From positions 496,001 through 560,000 of the forward strand of contig NZ_FOOU01000001.1 in the NCBI RefSeq assembly GCF_900113275.1: a stretch of 64,000 nt of DNA, read 5' to 3'. The notes below the pieces were generated by a model. It made no database searches. It was not told the origin of the DNA and saw only the letters and a list, made by a program, of their open reading frames with translations. The position numbers and the translations under genes are program-made. Numbering within the stretch: position 1 is the stretch's first letter; every line of letters starts with the position of its first letter. Positions 32,651 through 40,761 of the stretch are shown here, piece by piece. This stretch comes from Neptunomonas qingdaonensis. GTDB taxonomy: Bacteria > Pseudomonadota > Gammaproteobacteria > Pseudomonadales > Balneatricaceae.

Positions 32651-34813
32651 TTACACTTTAAGATGACTTAACAATAGTTGATGAATGCTTCTTTCCCATT
32701 GCTGCCATAAAGCTTCTGATCCATGATTCAGGCGAATATAAACACGTCCACCAATACCGGGTACCTGAGTGCCTTGAGGTAGTGCAAGATCCAATTGAAA
32801 AACCTTTTCTGTTGCTGTGAAGCCAGTTTCATCGCGCGTATCCACCGTGATGTCACCGCCGCCTAAAGCCCCCAGTGCCGGATGAGGTAGTTTAATGCTA
32901 CCGGCAGGAACTTGGCGTAATAAAGTCGCGGCTATTGGTGCCCCTGTCTGGCCAGCCAGCATCACGTCGATTGATAAGGGTTTTGTACGTAACAGTCCGA
33001 CGCTTTGCTGTTTGATGACCGCGCGCACAATCGGTTGTTTATCCTGTATTACATATCCCAGTACATCGCCCTGGTGTACAAATTGCCCGCGTAACTCATA
33101 GGGATCATGAAAAATGAAGCTCCCTTCTGCAGGACTGCGTATCTGTAACCCTTTTATGCGAGCCTCTACCTGTGTAAGTTCGGCTGTGACTGCATTGATA
33201 TCGTCAGCGATCATGGCTCCCCGGACACGGCTGCGTTTTTGTTCTGAAGCTTGCTGTGTTCGCAGTTCGTTTAAGCGTGCATAGAGTGTTTTTTGTCGGG
33301 TGAGCAGTGTCTCATCCTTGAGTTGAAAGAGTAGTTCTCCGCTGGTGACATGGCTGCCTGGCGTGACGAATATTTCCTTCACAAAGCTATCCAGGTCGCT
33401 CTGTACCTGGCTGTTATCGTTTAGCGCTATCACGCCTTGCGCCTGTGTAATCAAGGGCACGGGTACCATCAGAAGACTGCCGAGTAGAAGCAAAGTGACA
33501 CCTAGTGCAACAAACCCCCGTGTTCTTTTTGCTTCTAAGCGTTGACTGGTGGCAAGAAAGGTAAACGTGCGGATCAGGGGTCTGATCAACTGTATAAAAA
33601 CGGCCCAGCAGGCGAGGATAACGCCGACAATCAAAAACTCCGTGGACAGGTATAGTGCAATGCCGACCAGGATTGATAACCGGTAGAGCGGTGAGGCGAA
33701 TCCATAGAAAAAGAACCAGCCACGTTCGCCGTCGGCCGTGACCGGCGAGCGTGTGTCGCTTAGCTTAAGTATATATTTTTGAATAAGGTAGATATAAAAA
33801 CGACCTGAGCGTGATGCAAGGTTAGGAATCTCTACCAGATCTTCAAGCACATAGTAGCCATCAAAACGCAGTAAAGGATTTCCGTTAAACAGCAGGGTAG
33901 AAATACTGCCGATCAGGGCCAGATTCAGGGCTGTTTCATGCACGATTCCGGGTTCGGTTAATAGCCATATAAAGAGTCCGAAGGCGGCAAGCAGTAACTC
34001 GACAAAAATACCGGCGGCGCCGACCATTGCGCGTCGCTTTTTATCACGAAATGCTGAAGCAGCAGAAGCATCAACATAAGGAACCGGCATAAATACCAGC
34101 AGGGTTATTCCGGTTTCATGGACTTCACCACCCCATGCTTTGACGGCCATGCCATGTCCTAATTCATGGAAAATTTTAACCACCGGGTATAGCAGCCAGA
34201 ATGATAATACTTCAGAGGCACTGAGTGTTTTAGCGCCAATAGCAGCGCTGATTTGAGACGTATTAGTTAATGCCAAAAGCACAGCGAGCAGCACAATACT
34301 CAGCCATATCCCCAGGCCCGTGTGTGAAAAAAAGAATCGTGCTAAGGGCGCTAAATGGTCAAGCAAGCGGTTAGGGTCAAACAGCGGTATACGTAATGAT
34401 AGCGGGTTGCTGAGGGCGCGGCGTCGCTGACGCTTAGACTGTGAGTAACGATTAAGCACATCCTCAGCGCTGTGTGGCAGTGCTCCGCGAAGTACTTCAG
34501 CACCGTGAAGCTGCGCTAGAATCTGCATGATATCTTCAGGTGTGAGTGCCTGATTGGTGTGACGCGACTCATTAGCAAGATGCATGATTTCCTGAACAGT
34601 AAAATCACCATTGAGTCGGCCGATGACTTCAAATGCAGCGGCATTAAAGCGATTAAATCGTCCGGCTGACTCGTCATGTAACAGATACCAGCGTTCGCCG
34701 CGATAATCCTGAACAAGAATACGAACATGTTTGCGCAGGCGTGGCTTTAACTCCGCGATATGTTGCCACAGCTGGGGTGTTTGTGGCGGGAGTACAGTAT
34801 TAGCGGCTGTCAT
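32651..34813 (-). CDS. PqqD-like / M50 site-2 protease / HlyD fusion protein
   Basis: The 720-residue polytopic protein begins with a PqqD-like domain (about 35-110, with YYLLHDESAGRFNRFN-type sequence), followed by a multi-TM M50 metalloprotease core (about 160-450) and a HlyD-like periplasmic part (about 460-700). The zinc site HELGH is at residues 216-220 and the third ligand motif RFDGYYVLEDL has Asp318, so the protease looks intact. The HlyD part has QAQGVIALNDNSQVQSDL and LQIRSPAEGSFIF, separated by a helical hairpin. It starts 3 bp after the GAF-HlyD gene. Related PqqD-M50-HlyD proteins occur with bacteriocin or peptide maturation loci; here the obvious partner is the giant protein, by context only. 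Possible roles are cleavage of the giant's hydrophobic tail or assembly of an export complex. Confidence 0.88.
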   Translation of the reverse strand: MTAANTVLPPQTPQLWQHIAELKPRLRKHVRILVQDYRGERWYLLHDESAGRFNRFNAAAFEVIGRLNGDFTVQEIMHLANESRHTNQALTPEDIMQILAQLHGAEVLRGALPHSAEDVLNRYSQSKRQRRRALSNPLSLRIPLFDPNRLLDHLAPLARFFFSHTGLGIWLSIVLLAVLLALTNTSQISAAIGAKTLSASEVLSFWLLYPVVKIFHELGHGMAVKAWGGEVHETGITLLVFMPVPYVDASAASAFRDKKRRAMVGAAGIFVELLLAAFGLFIWLLTEPGIVHETALNLALIGSISTLLFNGNPLLRFDGYYVLEDLVEIPNLASRSGRFYIYLIQKYILKLSDTRSPVTADGERGWFFFYGFASPLYRLSILVGIALYLSTEFLIVGVILACWAVFIQLIRPLIRTFTFLATSQRLEAKRTRGFVALGVTLLLLGSLLMVPVPLITQAQGVIALNDNSQVQSDLDSFVKEIFVTPGSHVTSGELLFQLKDETLLTRQKTLYARLNELRTQQASEQKRSRVRGAMIADDINAVTAELTQVEARIKGLQIRSPAEGSFIFHDPYELRGQFVHQGDVLGYVIQDKQPIVRAVIKQQSVGLLRTKPLSIDVMLAGQTGAPIAATLLRQVPAGSIKLPHPALGALGGGDITVDTRDETGFTATEKVFQLDLALPQGTQVPGIGGRVYIRLNHGSEALWQQWERSIHQLLLSHLKV

Positions 34814-34816
34814 AGT

Positions 34817-36628
34817 TTATAAACCTAGCGACCACGCCCACAGGCGTAATCGATTGAGTAATGACCAGGTCCATACTTTTATTATACTGGCACGGCCAAT
34901 GTTAACTTTTGCAACGCCTTGCATGCCCGGGCGTAATCCCGGCTGCTCGTCAGTTATCTCTGCTTCAACCCTAAAATGATTGTCGCCTTGTCTGGCGGAA
35001 GAAATAGGAACAATACGAGACACTGACAGTTGAATAGGTTGCTCGGGCAACCCGGCTAAACGTAAACGGCCTTGCTGCTCAGAGGCTATCCCGGCAATGT
35101 CGTGATCATTGACTTGTAATGCAACCCGGTAGCCTTCGGCGGGCACTATTTCAAATAGTAATTGCCCACGCTCTACGGGTACGCCTAGCGCTCTGCTCCA
35201 GTCGCCACTGATCAATAACCCGTTAAACGGTGCACGTAACTGGGTATGCTGCAGCTGTTCGTCAATGTGATGTAACTGCGCATCCGTTTGTGCAATGCGT
35301 GCTATCAGAGCGCTGACTTGAGCTCTATCTCTGATGGCAAGGGCCTCCTGGTATTCCTTGGAATGTTTCTCGCGCTCGCTTAGCCATTTTTCCTGTTGCA
35401 GTAATAGATCCCGGTTATCTAAAGTCGCCAGTATCTGATCTTTTGTGACGCTATCGCCGGCCCTTGCGTTGGCCGTTGCGATATAGCTGCTAAAAGGAGC
35501 GACGACAGCTTGTTGCATGGATCCCTCAACCGTAGCCTGTGCCGTAACGAGGTGGTCTGTTTCAAGGAAGGTAATGAGCAACAGAGCGGTAAGGCAAATA
35601 GCCGTCAATGCTTTAAAACCTATGTTTCCAGCGCTTGTCAGGCGTTGTCCGTGTGTTCCTATTTTATGTAAAGAGTTTTTCCAGCCTGGTTGCGATTTGA
35701 TTTGTCTCAGATGGAAGATGGGAGCCAGATGTTGAGTTATAGTGCTCAGTTGATCGATAACTTTATTGTCAAAGCGGTTGGTTTTTTCACTGAATAAAGT
35801 GATGACGCCGATTAACGTATTGTCACAGGAAAGAGGAATAGAGCATATCGAGCCCTTGTTTGAATTTAAGAGCTGTTGCGCATGAATATGGATGGATCCG
35901 GGCTGCTCTGATGTATTGTCCGGAATAATAATAGGCTTGCCATATTCGATACATTCTTCCATGGCAAATTCAATTTGGCTTACCCGCACAATACGTCGGT
36001 CAAATTGCAACTGATGAGACATGCCCAGAATCTGTACTTGTAAACCTTTGCAAAAACCGAGTACTACCCGCGAGCAATCGAAGTTGTCGGCCAGATAATT
36101 ACACAGATGATGCGCTGTGATCGCGAGTGGTTCATTTTTTGAGCATACGGCAACGGCGTCTAATACCAGAGTGGGTGTTCGGCGGCGGTCACTGTAGTAA
36201 CGCTCAAGTGTTTTTTCAGCCCAGATGGCACCCCACTGTAACAGTTGTAAAACTGCCTGGCGCTGAGCTTCTGAGCGAATTTCCAGTGCTAAAACCACGG
36301 CGCCGATTACGCGGTCTTTCTGGAACAAAGGGTAGGCAACATAGTCGAAAACTTCTGCATTATTGCTCACCTCTTTTTGTGCAATGCCAGCGCCACCTTT
36401 AATTGTTTTGGCAGCGATGCTTTGCAGTGTAGAGGATGTCTGCCCCGAAGCTGGCCAAAGTGCCGCCGGTTTTAGGGAGCTTATATCGTTTTTCGTGGAT
36501 AAAAAAATGCCACCATGATTCACATCAGAAATCATTCTGCACTGCCAATCCAGCCAGTGTTCAATTTCTTGTGAATTGACCGACGTGGTTTCGCTGCTGG
36601 TTAAATTGTCAGTGTTTGAATCAAGCAT
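34817..36628 (-). CDS. GAF domain protein with TM helix and periplasmic HlyD domain
   Basis: The product has 603 residues. The N-terminal 330 residues are predicted cytoplasmic and contain a GAF-type domain (about 150-310), preceded by a second GAF-like region (about 30-140). A TM helix (about 345-362, ALTAICLTALLLITFLE) is followed by a HlyD-type barrel-sandwich with halves around VAPFSSYIATANARAGDSV and LRAPFNGLLISGD, and a C-terminal beta-barrel and tail. It is the first gene of the five-gene adhesin operon. A cytoplasmic ligand sensor joined to a periplasmic adaptor suggests that export or protease activity responds to an internal signal; this is inferred. The ligand cannot be told from the sequence. 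Confidence 0.85.
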   Translation of the reverse strand: MLDSNTDNLTSSETTSVNSQEIEHWLDWQCRMISDVNHGGIFLSTKNDISSLKPAALWPASGQTSSTLQSIAAKTIKGGAGIAQKEVSNNAEVFDYVAYPLFQKDRVIGAVVLALEIRSEAQRQAVLQLLQWGAIWAEKTLERYYSDRRRTPTLVLDAVAVCSKNEPLAITAHHLCNYLADNFDCSRVVLGFCKGLQVQILGMSHQLQFDRRIVRVSQIEFAMEECIEYGKPIIIPDNTSEQPGSIHIHAQQLLNSNKGSICSIPLSCDNTLIGVITLFSEKTNRFDNKVIDQLSTITQHLAPIFHLRQIKSQPGWKNSLHKIGTHGQRLTSAGNIGFKALTAICLTALLLITFLETDHLVTAQATVEGSMQQAVVAPFSSYIATANARAGDSVTKDQILATLDNRDLLLQQEKWLSEREKHSKEYQEALAIRDRAQVSALIARIAQTDAQLHHIDEQLQHTQLRAPFNGLLISGDWSRALGVPVERGQLLFEIVPAEGYRVALQVNDHDIAGIASEQQGRLRLAGLPEQPIQLSVSRIVPISSARQGDNHFRVEAEITDEQPGLRPGMQGVAKVNIGRASIIKVWTWSLLNRLRLWAWSLGL

Positions 36629-36845
36629 GCACTATCCAAAAAACATATAAGGGTATTTCTAAAAGCGGACAGCTTTTGTCTGATTTTTCAGGAGGCCTAT
36701 TTTCGGTAAACCAATTTCCGGTAAACCTAGAGTGTCCGTAACTTTTGTCTATTTGTTCAAAAATTATAGACCATAATTTCTAAGTCAAACTGGTTTGTTA
36801 ACGAATGTTCAAAATAAGATAGGAGTAAAAAATTAATCGAGGGGG
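36629..36845 (-). promoter_or_regulatory. Leader region of the giant-protein operon
   Basis: This 217-bp AT-rich gap separates dxs from the GAF-HlyD gene and must hold the operon promoter unless dxs reads through. Two direct copies of CGGTAAACC lie at 36704-36712 and 36719-36727, 15 bp apart. Two related segments containing TTTTGTCT occur at 36674 and about 36740. These could be regulator sites, but none matches a motif I can name, and no hairpin terminator for dxs is evident. Confidence 0.4.
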
Positions 36846-38609
36846 TTACAAATACTTAAATATAGTATCAACGCATTGAGCCTCTCTGGATGCATGCTCT
36901 ATCCAGCGGTCTGGAATGCCATGTATTTTCAGTGTGCCTTGCCAGTTGGATTGGGCAACAAATTCAGCGACAGCGGAACCTGCACCTCCTTGTACGGCAT
37001 GGTCTTCAATACTGATAAAGTGTTGATGGGTTTTCATCAGAATGCTGAGCAGTTCTGTATCCAATGGCTTAACAAAACGCATATCGACCAGCGTGTGTTG
37101 TTCTTTGTCAGCCAGTTTTTTTGCCTCGGCGAGGAACGGGCCGAAGTTGAGGATGGCGGTGCCAGACCTCCCCGAGATTAACAGCCTTGCTTTACCTATT
37201 GGCAGGATCTCATCGTTATAGATGGGGGTTGGGCAGGCGCCGCTGCCACGTGGGTATCTGACAGCAGCCGGGCCTTTATGTTGATAGCCGGTGTTCAGCA
37301 TCAGCCATTGTTCCTGCTCATCAGCCGGTGTCATGATGACCATGCCAGGAATACAGCGTAGCGCTGCTATATCGAAACAGCCGGCATGTGTCGCACCATC
37401 TTCGCCAACCAGGCCCGCCCGGTCGACAGCCAGCAGCACGTCAAGAGACTGAATTGCAATGTCATGAATAAGTTGGTCGTACGCACGCTGCAAAAAAGTG
37501 GAGTAGATCGCTACGACAGGCTTGGTTCCGGCGCAGGCCAGACCTGCTGCGAAAGTTAAGGCATGTTGTTCTGCTATGGCGACATCGAAATAGCGTTCAG
37601 GAAAGGCTTGTGAAAACGCAATCAGGTCTGAACCTTCGGGCATCGCGGGTGTAATCCCAATCAGTCTTTTGTCTTGTTGGGCTGTATGCAATAACCAGCG
37701 CCCGAAATGGTTAGCAAATGTTGCTTGTTTGGTTTTCTTCGGGGTAGTGATAGGTTCCAGTTTGGTAATCGCATGGTAGCCAACCGGGTCTGCTTCGGCG
37801 GGTTGAAATCCTTTACCCTTTTGGGTGGTAATGTGCAAAAACTGTGGGCCTGGTTTGTGCAATGCGTCTTTCAATGCGGGTAGCAGTACCTCAAAGTCGT
37901 GACCATCAATAGGCCCGCGATACTCAAAAGCGAGCGCTTCGAACAGGGCCGCGGTGGTTTCACTGCGGCTGCCTTTAGTCCGCTTCAGGTCCTTTTTCAG
38001 GTTCTTTGCCAGATAAGTCGCTAAGCCGCCTTCATTACGCGAAATTGACATATCATTGTCGTTCAGTACTACCAGTATATTCGCGTTGGTATGAGCTGCA
38101 TGGTTAAGCGCTTCAAAAGCCATACCTGCCGTAAGTGCGCCATCACCAATGATCGCGACCGTTTTCGTCTCTTTGCCATTTAACTGGTCGGCAACCGCCA
38201 TACCTAAAGCTGCACTGATGGATGTGCTGGAGTGGCCCGTGCCAAAGTCGTCGTAGATGCTTTCTTCCCGCCGTGGAAACGGCGCTAATCCATCTTTATG
38301 ACGCATGCTGAGCATCTGCTCACGGCGGCCCGTTAGAATTTTATGTGGATAACTCTGGTGACCAACATCCCAGACCATATGGTCTTTTGGGGTATTCAGC
38401 AGATAATGCAGTGCAATGGTGAGCTCAACCACGCCAAGACCCGCACCAAAATGCCCGCCGGTCTGGCCAACACTGTAGAGCAGGAAGGCCCTGAGTTGTT
38501 GTGCAATCTCGACGAGCTGCTCTTCAGGTAAGCGGCGCAGGTCAGCAGGAAAGTCGATGCTATCCAGTAGCGGAGTATCAGGACGCGTTGTCGGGATATG
38601 CGTAAACAT
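36846..38609 (-). CDS. dxs: 1-deoxy-D-xylulose-5-phosphate synthase
   Basis: Dxs joins pyruvate and glyceraldehyde 3-phosphate, using thiamine diphosphate, to start the MEP isoprenoid pathway. The 587-residue product shows the N-terminal VWDVGHQSYPHKILTGR motif, the thiamine diphosphate motif GDGALTAGMAFEALNHA and, in the C-terminal half, LVGEDGATHAGCFD. It is about 30 residues shorter than many homologues, mainly at the C-terminus, but all core motifs are present. It follows ispA directly (the dxs start and the ispA stop share base 38609) in the xseB-ispA-dxs operon. Its thiamine dependence gives a loose link to thiL at the left edge. Confidence 0.96.
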   Translation of the reverse strand: MFTHIPTTRPDTPLLDSIDFPADLRRLPEEQLVEIAQQLRAFLLYSVGQTGGHFGAGLGVVELTIALHYLLNTPKDHMVWDVGHQSYPHKILTGRREQMLSMRHKDGLAPFPRREESIYDDFGTGHSSTSISAALGMAVADQLNGKETKTVAIIGDGALTAGMAFEALNHAAHTNANILVVLNDNDMSISRNEGGLATYLAKNLKKDLKRTKGSRSETTAALFEALAFEYRGPIDGHDFEVLLPALKDALHKPGPQFLHITTQKGKGFQPAEADPVGYHAITKLEPITTPKKTKQATFANHFGRWLLHTAQQDKRLIGITPAMPEGSDLIAFSQAFPERYFDVAIAEQHALTFAAGLACAGTKPVVAIYSTFLQRAYDQLIHDIAIQSLDVLLAVDRAGLVGEDGATHAGCFDIAALRCIPGMVIMTPADEQEQWLMLNTGYQHKGPAAVRYPRGSGACPTPIYNDEILPIGKARLLISGRSGTAILNFGPFLAEAKKLADKEQHTLVDMRFVKPLDTELLSILMKTHQHFISIEDHAVQGGAGSAVAEFVAQSNWQGTLKIHGIPDRWIEHASREAQCVDTIFKYL

Positions 38610-39487
38610 TAATGGGTCCGGCGAACAATATAGTCAGCTAGCTGACGTAATAATATGCCTTGGTCGCCAAACGGTCGTAACGCATCGAACGCGGCTTGAT
38701 GAAGCTGGTCGAGTTTTGCTTTAGCGCCCTCCATACCCAGCAGAGCAGGGTAGGTCGGTTTATTTTGTTGCAGGTCTGATCCCTGGGGCTTTCCTAATGT
38801 TTGGGTATCGCCTTCGATATCGAGGATGTCGTCTTTCACCTGAAACGCCAGCCCGATAGCATCGCCGTAGGCAAGTAAGGCGGCTTTTAATGACGTATCT
38901 GTGCAATTGGCAGACAGGTAACCCAATTCTATAGAGGCGTTGATCAGCGCACCGGTTTTGTGGGCGTGCATCTGTTTTAGTTGCTCAAGGGTCAGCGCTT
39001 TATCTACATGGCTTAAATCAAATGCCTGGCCGGCAACCATACCGCGATCACCACTGGCTTTTGCCAGTACTGAGATCATCTGCAGTTTTGTTTCGGCGTT
39101 ATTGTCAGCGGTGGTTAATAGTTCAAAAGCAAAGCACTGCAGGGCGTCACCCGCCAAAATCGCCGTGGCCTCATCAAAAGCGATATGGCAGGTGGGCTTT
39201 CCACGCCGAAGATCATCATCATCCATCGCGGGCAAGTCATCATGTACCAGCGAATAGCTATGAATACACTCAATCGCACAGGCAGCTGGATCGGCTTTGC
39301 TGATATCACCATTGAGTAGCTGATTAACGAGGTAGACCAGCAGTGGCCGGACACGTTTTCCGCCATTAAATAGTGCATAGCGCATAGCATCCTGAAGAAG
39401 GGGTTCTATACTGTTATGCACAAGTGAATGTTTGAGCTGCTCTTCGACACGATGATGATATGTCTTAATGGCGGTTTGCAGTGCCAC
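38609..39487 (-). CDS. ispA: Farnesyl diphosphate synthase (short-chain prenyltransferase)
   Basis: This 292-residue enzyme condenses isopentenyl diphosphate with dimethylallyl and geranyl diphosphate to make farnesyl diphosphate. Both Asp-rich motifs are present: the first as DDLPAMDDDDLRRG after LVHD, the second as FQVKDDILDIEG. The basic motif GGKRVRP near residue 38 is intact. It starts 4 bp after the xseB stop and ends at the dxs start, as in the conserved operon. Confidence 0.95.
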   Translation of the reverse strand: MALQTAIKTYHHRVEEQLKHSLVHNSIEPLLQDAMRYALFNGGKRVRPLLVYLVNQLLNGDISKADPAACAIECIHSYSLVHDDLPAMDDDDLRRGKPTCHIAFDEATAILAGDALQCFAFELLTTADNNAETKLQMISVLAKASGDRGMVAGQAFDLSHVDKALTLEQLKQMHAHKTGALINASIELGYLSANCTDTSLKAALLAYGDAIGLAFQVKDDILDIEGDTQTLGKPQGSDLQQNKPTYPALLGMEGAKAKLDQLHQAAFDALRPFGDQGILLRQLADYIVRRTH

Positions 39488-39491
39488 GTGA

Positions 39492-39734
39492 TTATTCCTG
39501 TTCTATGTGGAAAGGTGCAGTTTTCAGTTCACCGTTTTTGGAGGTGAGAATTTCAACTTTCTGTTCGGCCTGGTCGAGTATTGTCTGGCACTCGCGGGTC
39601 AGTTTGATGCCTTCTTCGAAAGCGCTAAGGGATGCTTCAAGGGTTAAGTCCCCTTGTTCCATCTGGGTAACCAGTGACTCCAGATCAGCGAGCGCTTGTT
39701 CAAAGTCAGGTGTTTTTTTCTTGCGAGGCGTCAT
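39492..39734 (-). CDS. xseB: Exodeoxyribonuclease VII small subunit
   Basis: XseB is the small subunit of exonuclease VII, which degrades single-stranded DNA with XseA. The 80-residue protein from the ATG at 39734 has the family signature FEQALADLESLVTQMEQGDL and EEGIKLTRECQ in a helical hairpin. This start is chosen over one 6 codons upstream because AGGA lies just before it and homologues begin with short basic residues such as MTPRKKK. It is first in the xseB-ispA-dxs operon. Confidence 0.92.
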   Translation of the reverse strand: MTPRKKKTPDFEQALADLESLVTQMEQGDLTLEASLSAFEEGIKLTRECQTILDQAEQKVEILTSKNGELKTAPFHIEQE

Positions 39735-39756
39735 GGGATTCCTACTGGGCAAAGCG

Positions 39757-39842
39757 TAAAAAAACGAATCGAAAACTGATTCTAAAACGAATTTAAAACT
39801 GATTCTAAAACTCTTTCTAAAACTCTTTATAAAACTAGGGGT
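39757..39842. repeat. AT-rich tandem repeat upstream of xseB
   Basis: Six or seven imperfect copies of a unit of about 12 bp, AAAACTGATTCT or AAAACTCTTTCT, lie in the gap between the divergent xseB and pomA genes. The repeat is immediately upstream of the xseB ribosome site, so it falls in the xseB leader. It may be a slippage product or a binding array; no known motif is recognised. Confidence 0.6.
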
Positions 39843-39856
39843 AAATCAATTCATAA

Positions 39857-39936
39857 AACTGCCGACATAAACCTATACTTACAACTGCCGACATAAAGCT
39901 ATGTCGATAGAGTATACCAGTAATCTATTCTGGTAT
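39857..39936. promoter_or_regulatory. Repeats and palindromes in the xseB-pomA divergent promoter region
   Basis: Two direct copies of AACTGCCGACATAAA begin at 39857 and 39883. The second overlaps a hairpin (CGACATA, 4-nt loop, TATGTCG at 39889-39906). A further inverted repeat, ATACCAG-N9-CTGGTAT, occupies 39914-39936, about 60 bp before pomA. These elements are in the right place to control one or both divergent units. The regulator is unknown. Confidence 0.45.
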
Positions 39937-39993
39937 TATCCTCTAAAATAAAACAGACAAACAGGTATTAGCTTGTCTTAAAAGGAGATTTGT

Positions 39994-40749
39994 GTGGATA
40001 TAGCGACGCTCGTCGGGTTAATAGGCAGCTTAGGTATTGTCGTTGCCGCAATGGTTACCGGCGGTGATGTAGGTACATTTGTTAACCCACCTTCTTTACT
40101 TATTGTGGTTGGCGGCACGCTTTTAGTCGCCTTGATGAAGTTTACATTGGGGCAGTTTTTGACAGCCGGTAAAATTGCCGGTAAAGCCTTTATGTTTAAA
40201 TCGATAAGCCCGGAAGACATTATCAACGAAACTGTTGAGCTGGCTGATGCTGCACGTAAAGGGGGGTTGCTCTCCCTTGAAGATAAAACCGTTAGTTCCG
40301 ATTTTATGCAGCGCGGTATTCAGTTGCTGGTTGATGGACATGATCCCGACATAGTGCGAACACTGCTGAATAAAGAGATGAAACTGACCTATGAACGCCA
40401 TGAATTCGGCAGTGATATATTTAGAGCGATGGGGGATGTGGCACCTGCCATGGGGATGATCGGGACATTGGTAGGTCTGGTGCAGATGCTTGCTAACATG
40501 AGTGATCCTAAATCTATCGGGCCTGCGATGGCCGTGGCACTGCTGACAACCTTGTATGGCGCTATGATCGCTACCATGATTGTCTTGCCGATGGCAGATA
40601 AATTATCGATGCGTAAGAATGAAGAAGCCCTTAATCAAGCACTGATTATTGATGGTCTGCTGGCCATTCAGGCAGGTCAGAATCCACGCGTTATCGAACA
40701 AATGCTCAGAAACTACCTACCTGAGAAGAAACGGGTTATGGCCAGTTAG
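39994..40749 (+). CDS. pomA: Flagellar motor stator protein PomA (MotA family)
   Basis: PomA forms, with PomB, the ion channel that drives flagellar rotation. The 251-residue product has four TM segments and the family cytoplasmic loop between TM2 and TM3. The N-terminus (MDIATLVGLIGSLGIV) and segments such as PPSLLIVVGGTLLVALMKFT and GDVAPAMGMIGTLVGLVQML resemble Vibrio PomA more than E. coli MotA. The start is a GTG at 39994 after AAAAGGAGA. pomB follows after 12 bp. Sodium as coupling ion is inferred from the family. Confidence 0.93.
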   Translation: MDIATLVGLIGSLGIVVAAMVTGGDVGTFVNPPSLLIVVGGTLLVALMKFTLGQFLTAGKIAGKAFMFKSISPEDIINETVELADAARKGGLLSLEDKTVSSDFMQRGIQLLVDGHDPDIVRTLLNKEMKLTYERHEFGSDIFRAMGDVAPAMGMIGTLVGLVQMLANMSDPKSIGPAMAVALLTTLYGAMIATMIVLPMADKLSMRKNEEALNQALIIDGLLAIQAGQNPRVIEQMLRNYLPEKKRVMAS

Positions 40750-40761
40750 AGGATTTGACAG

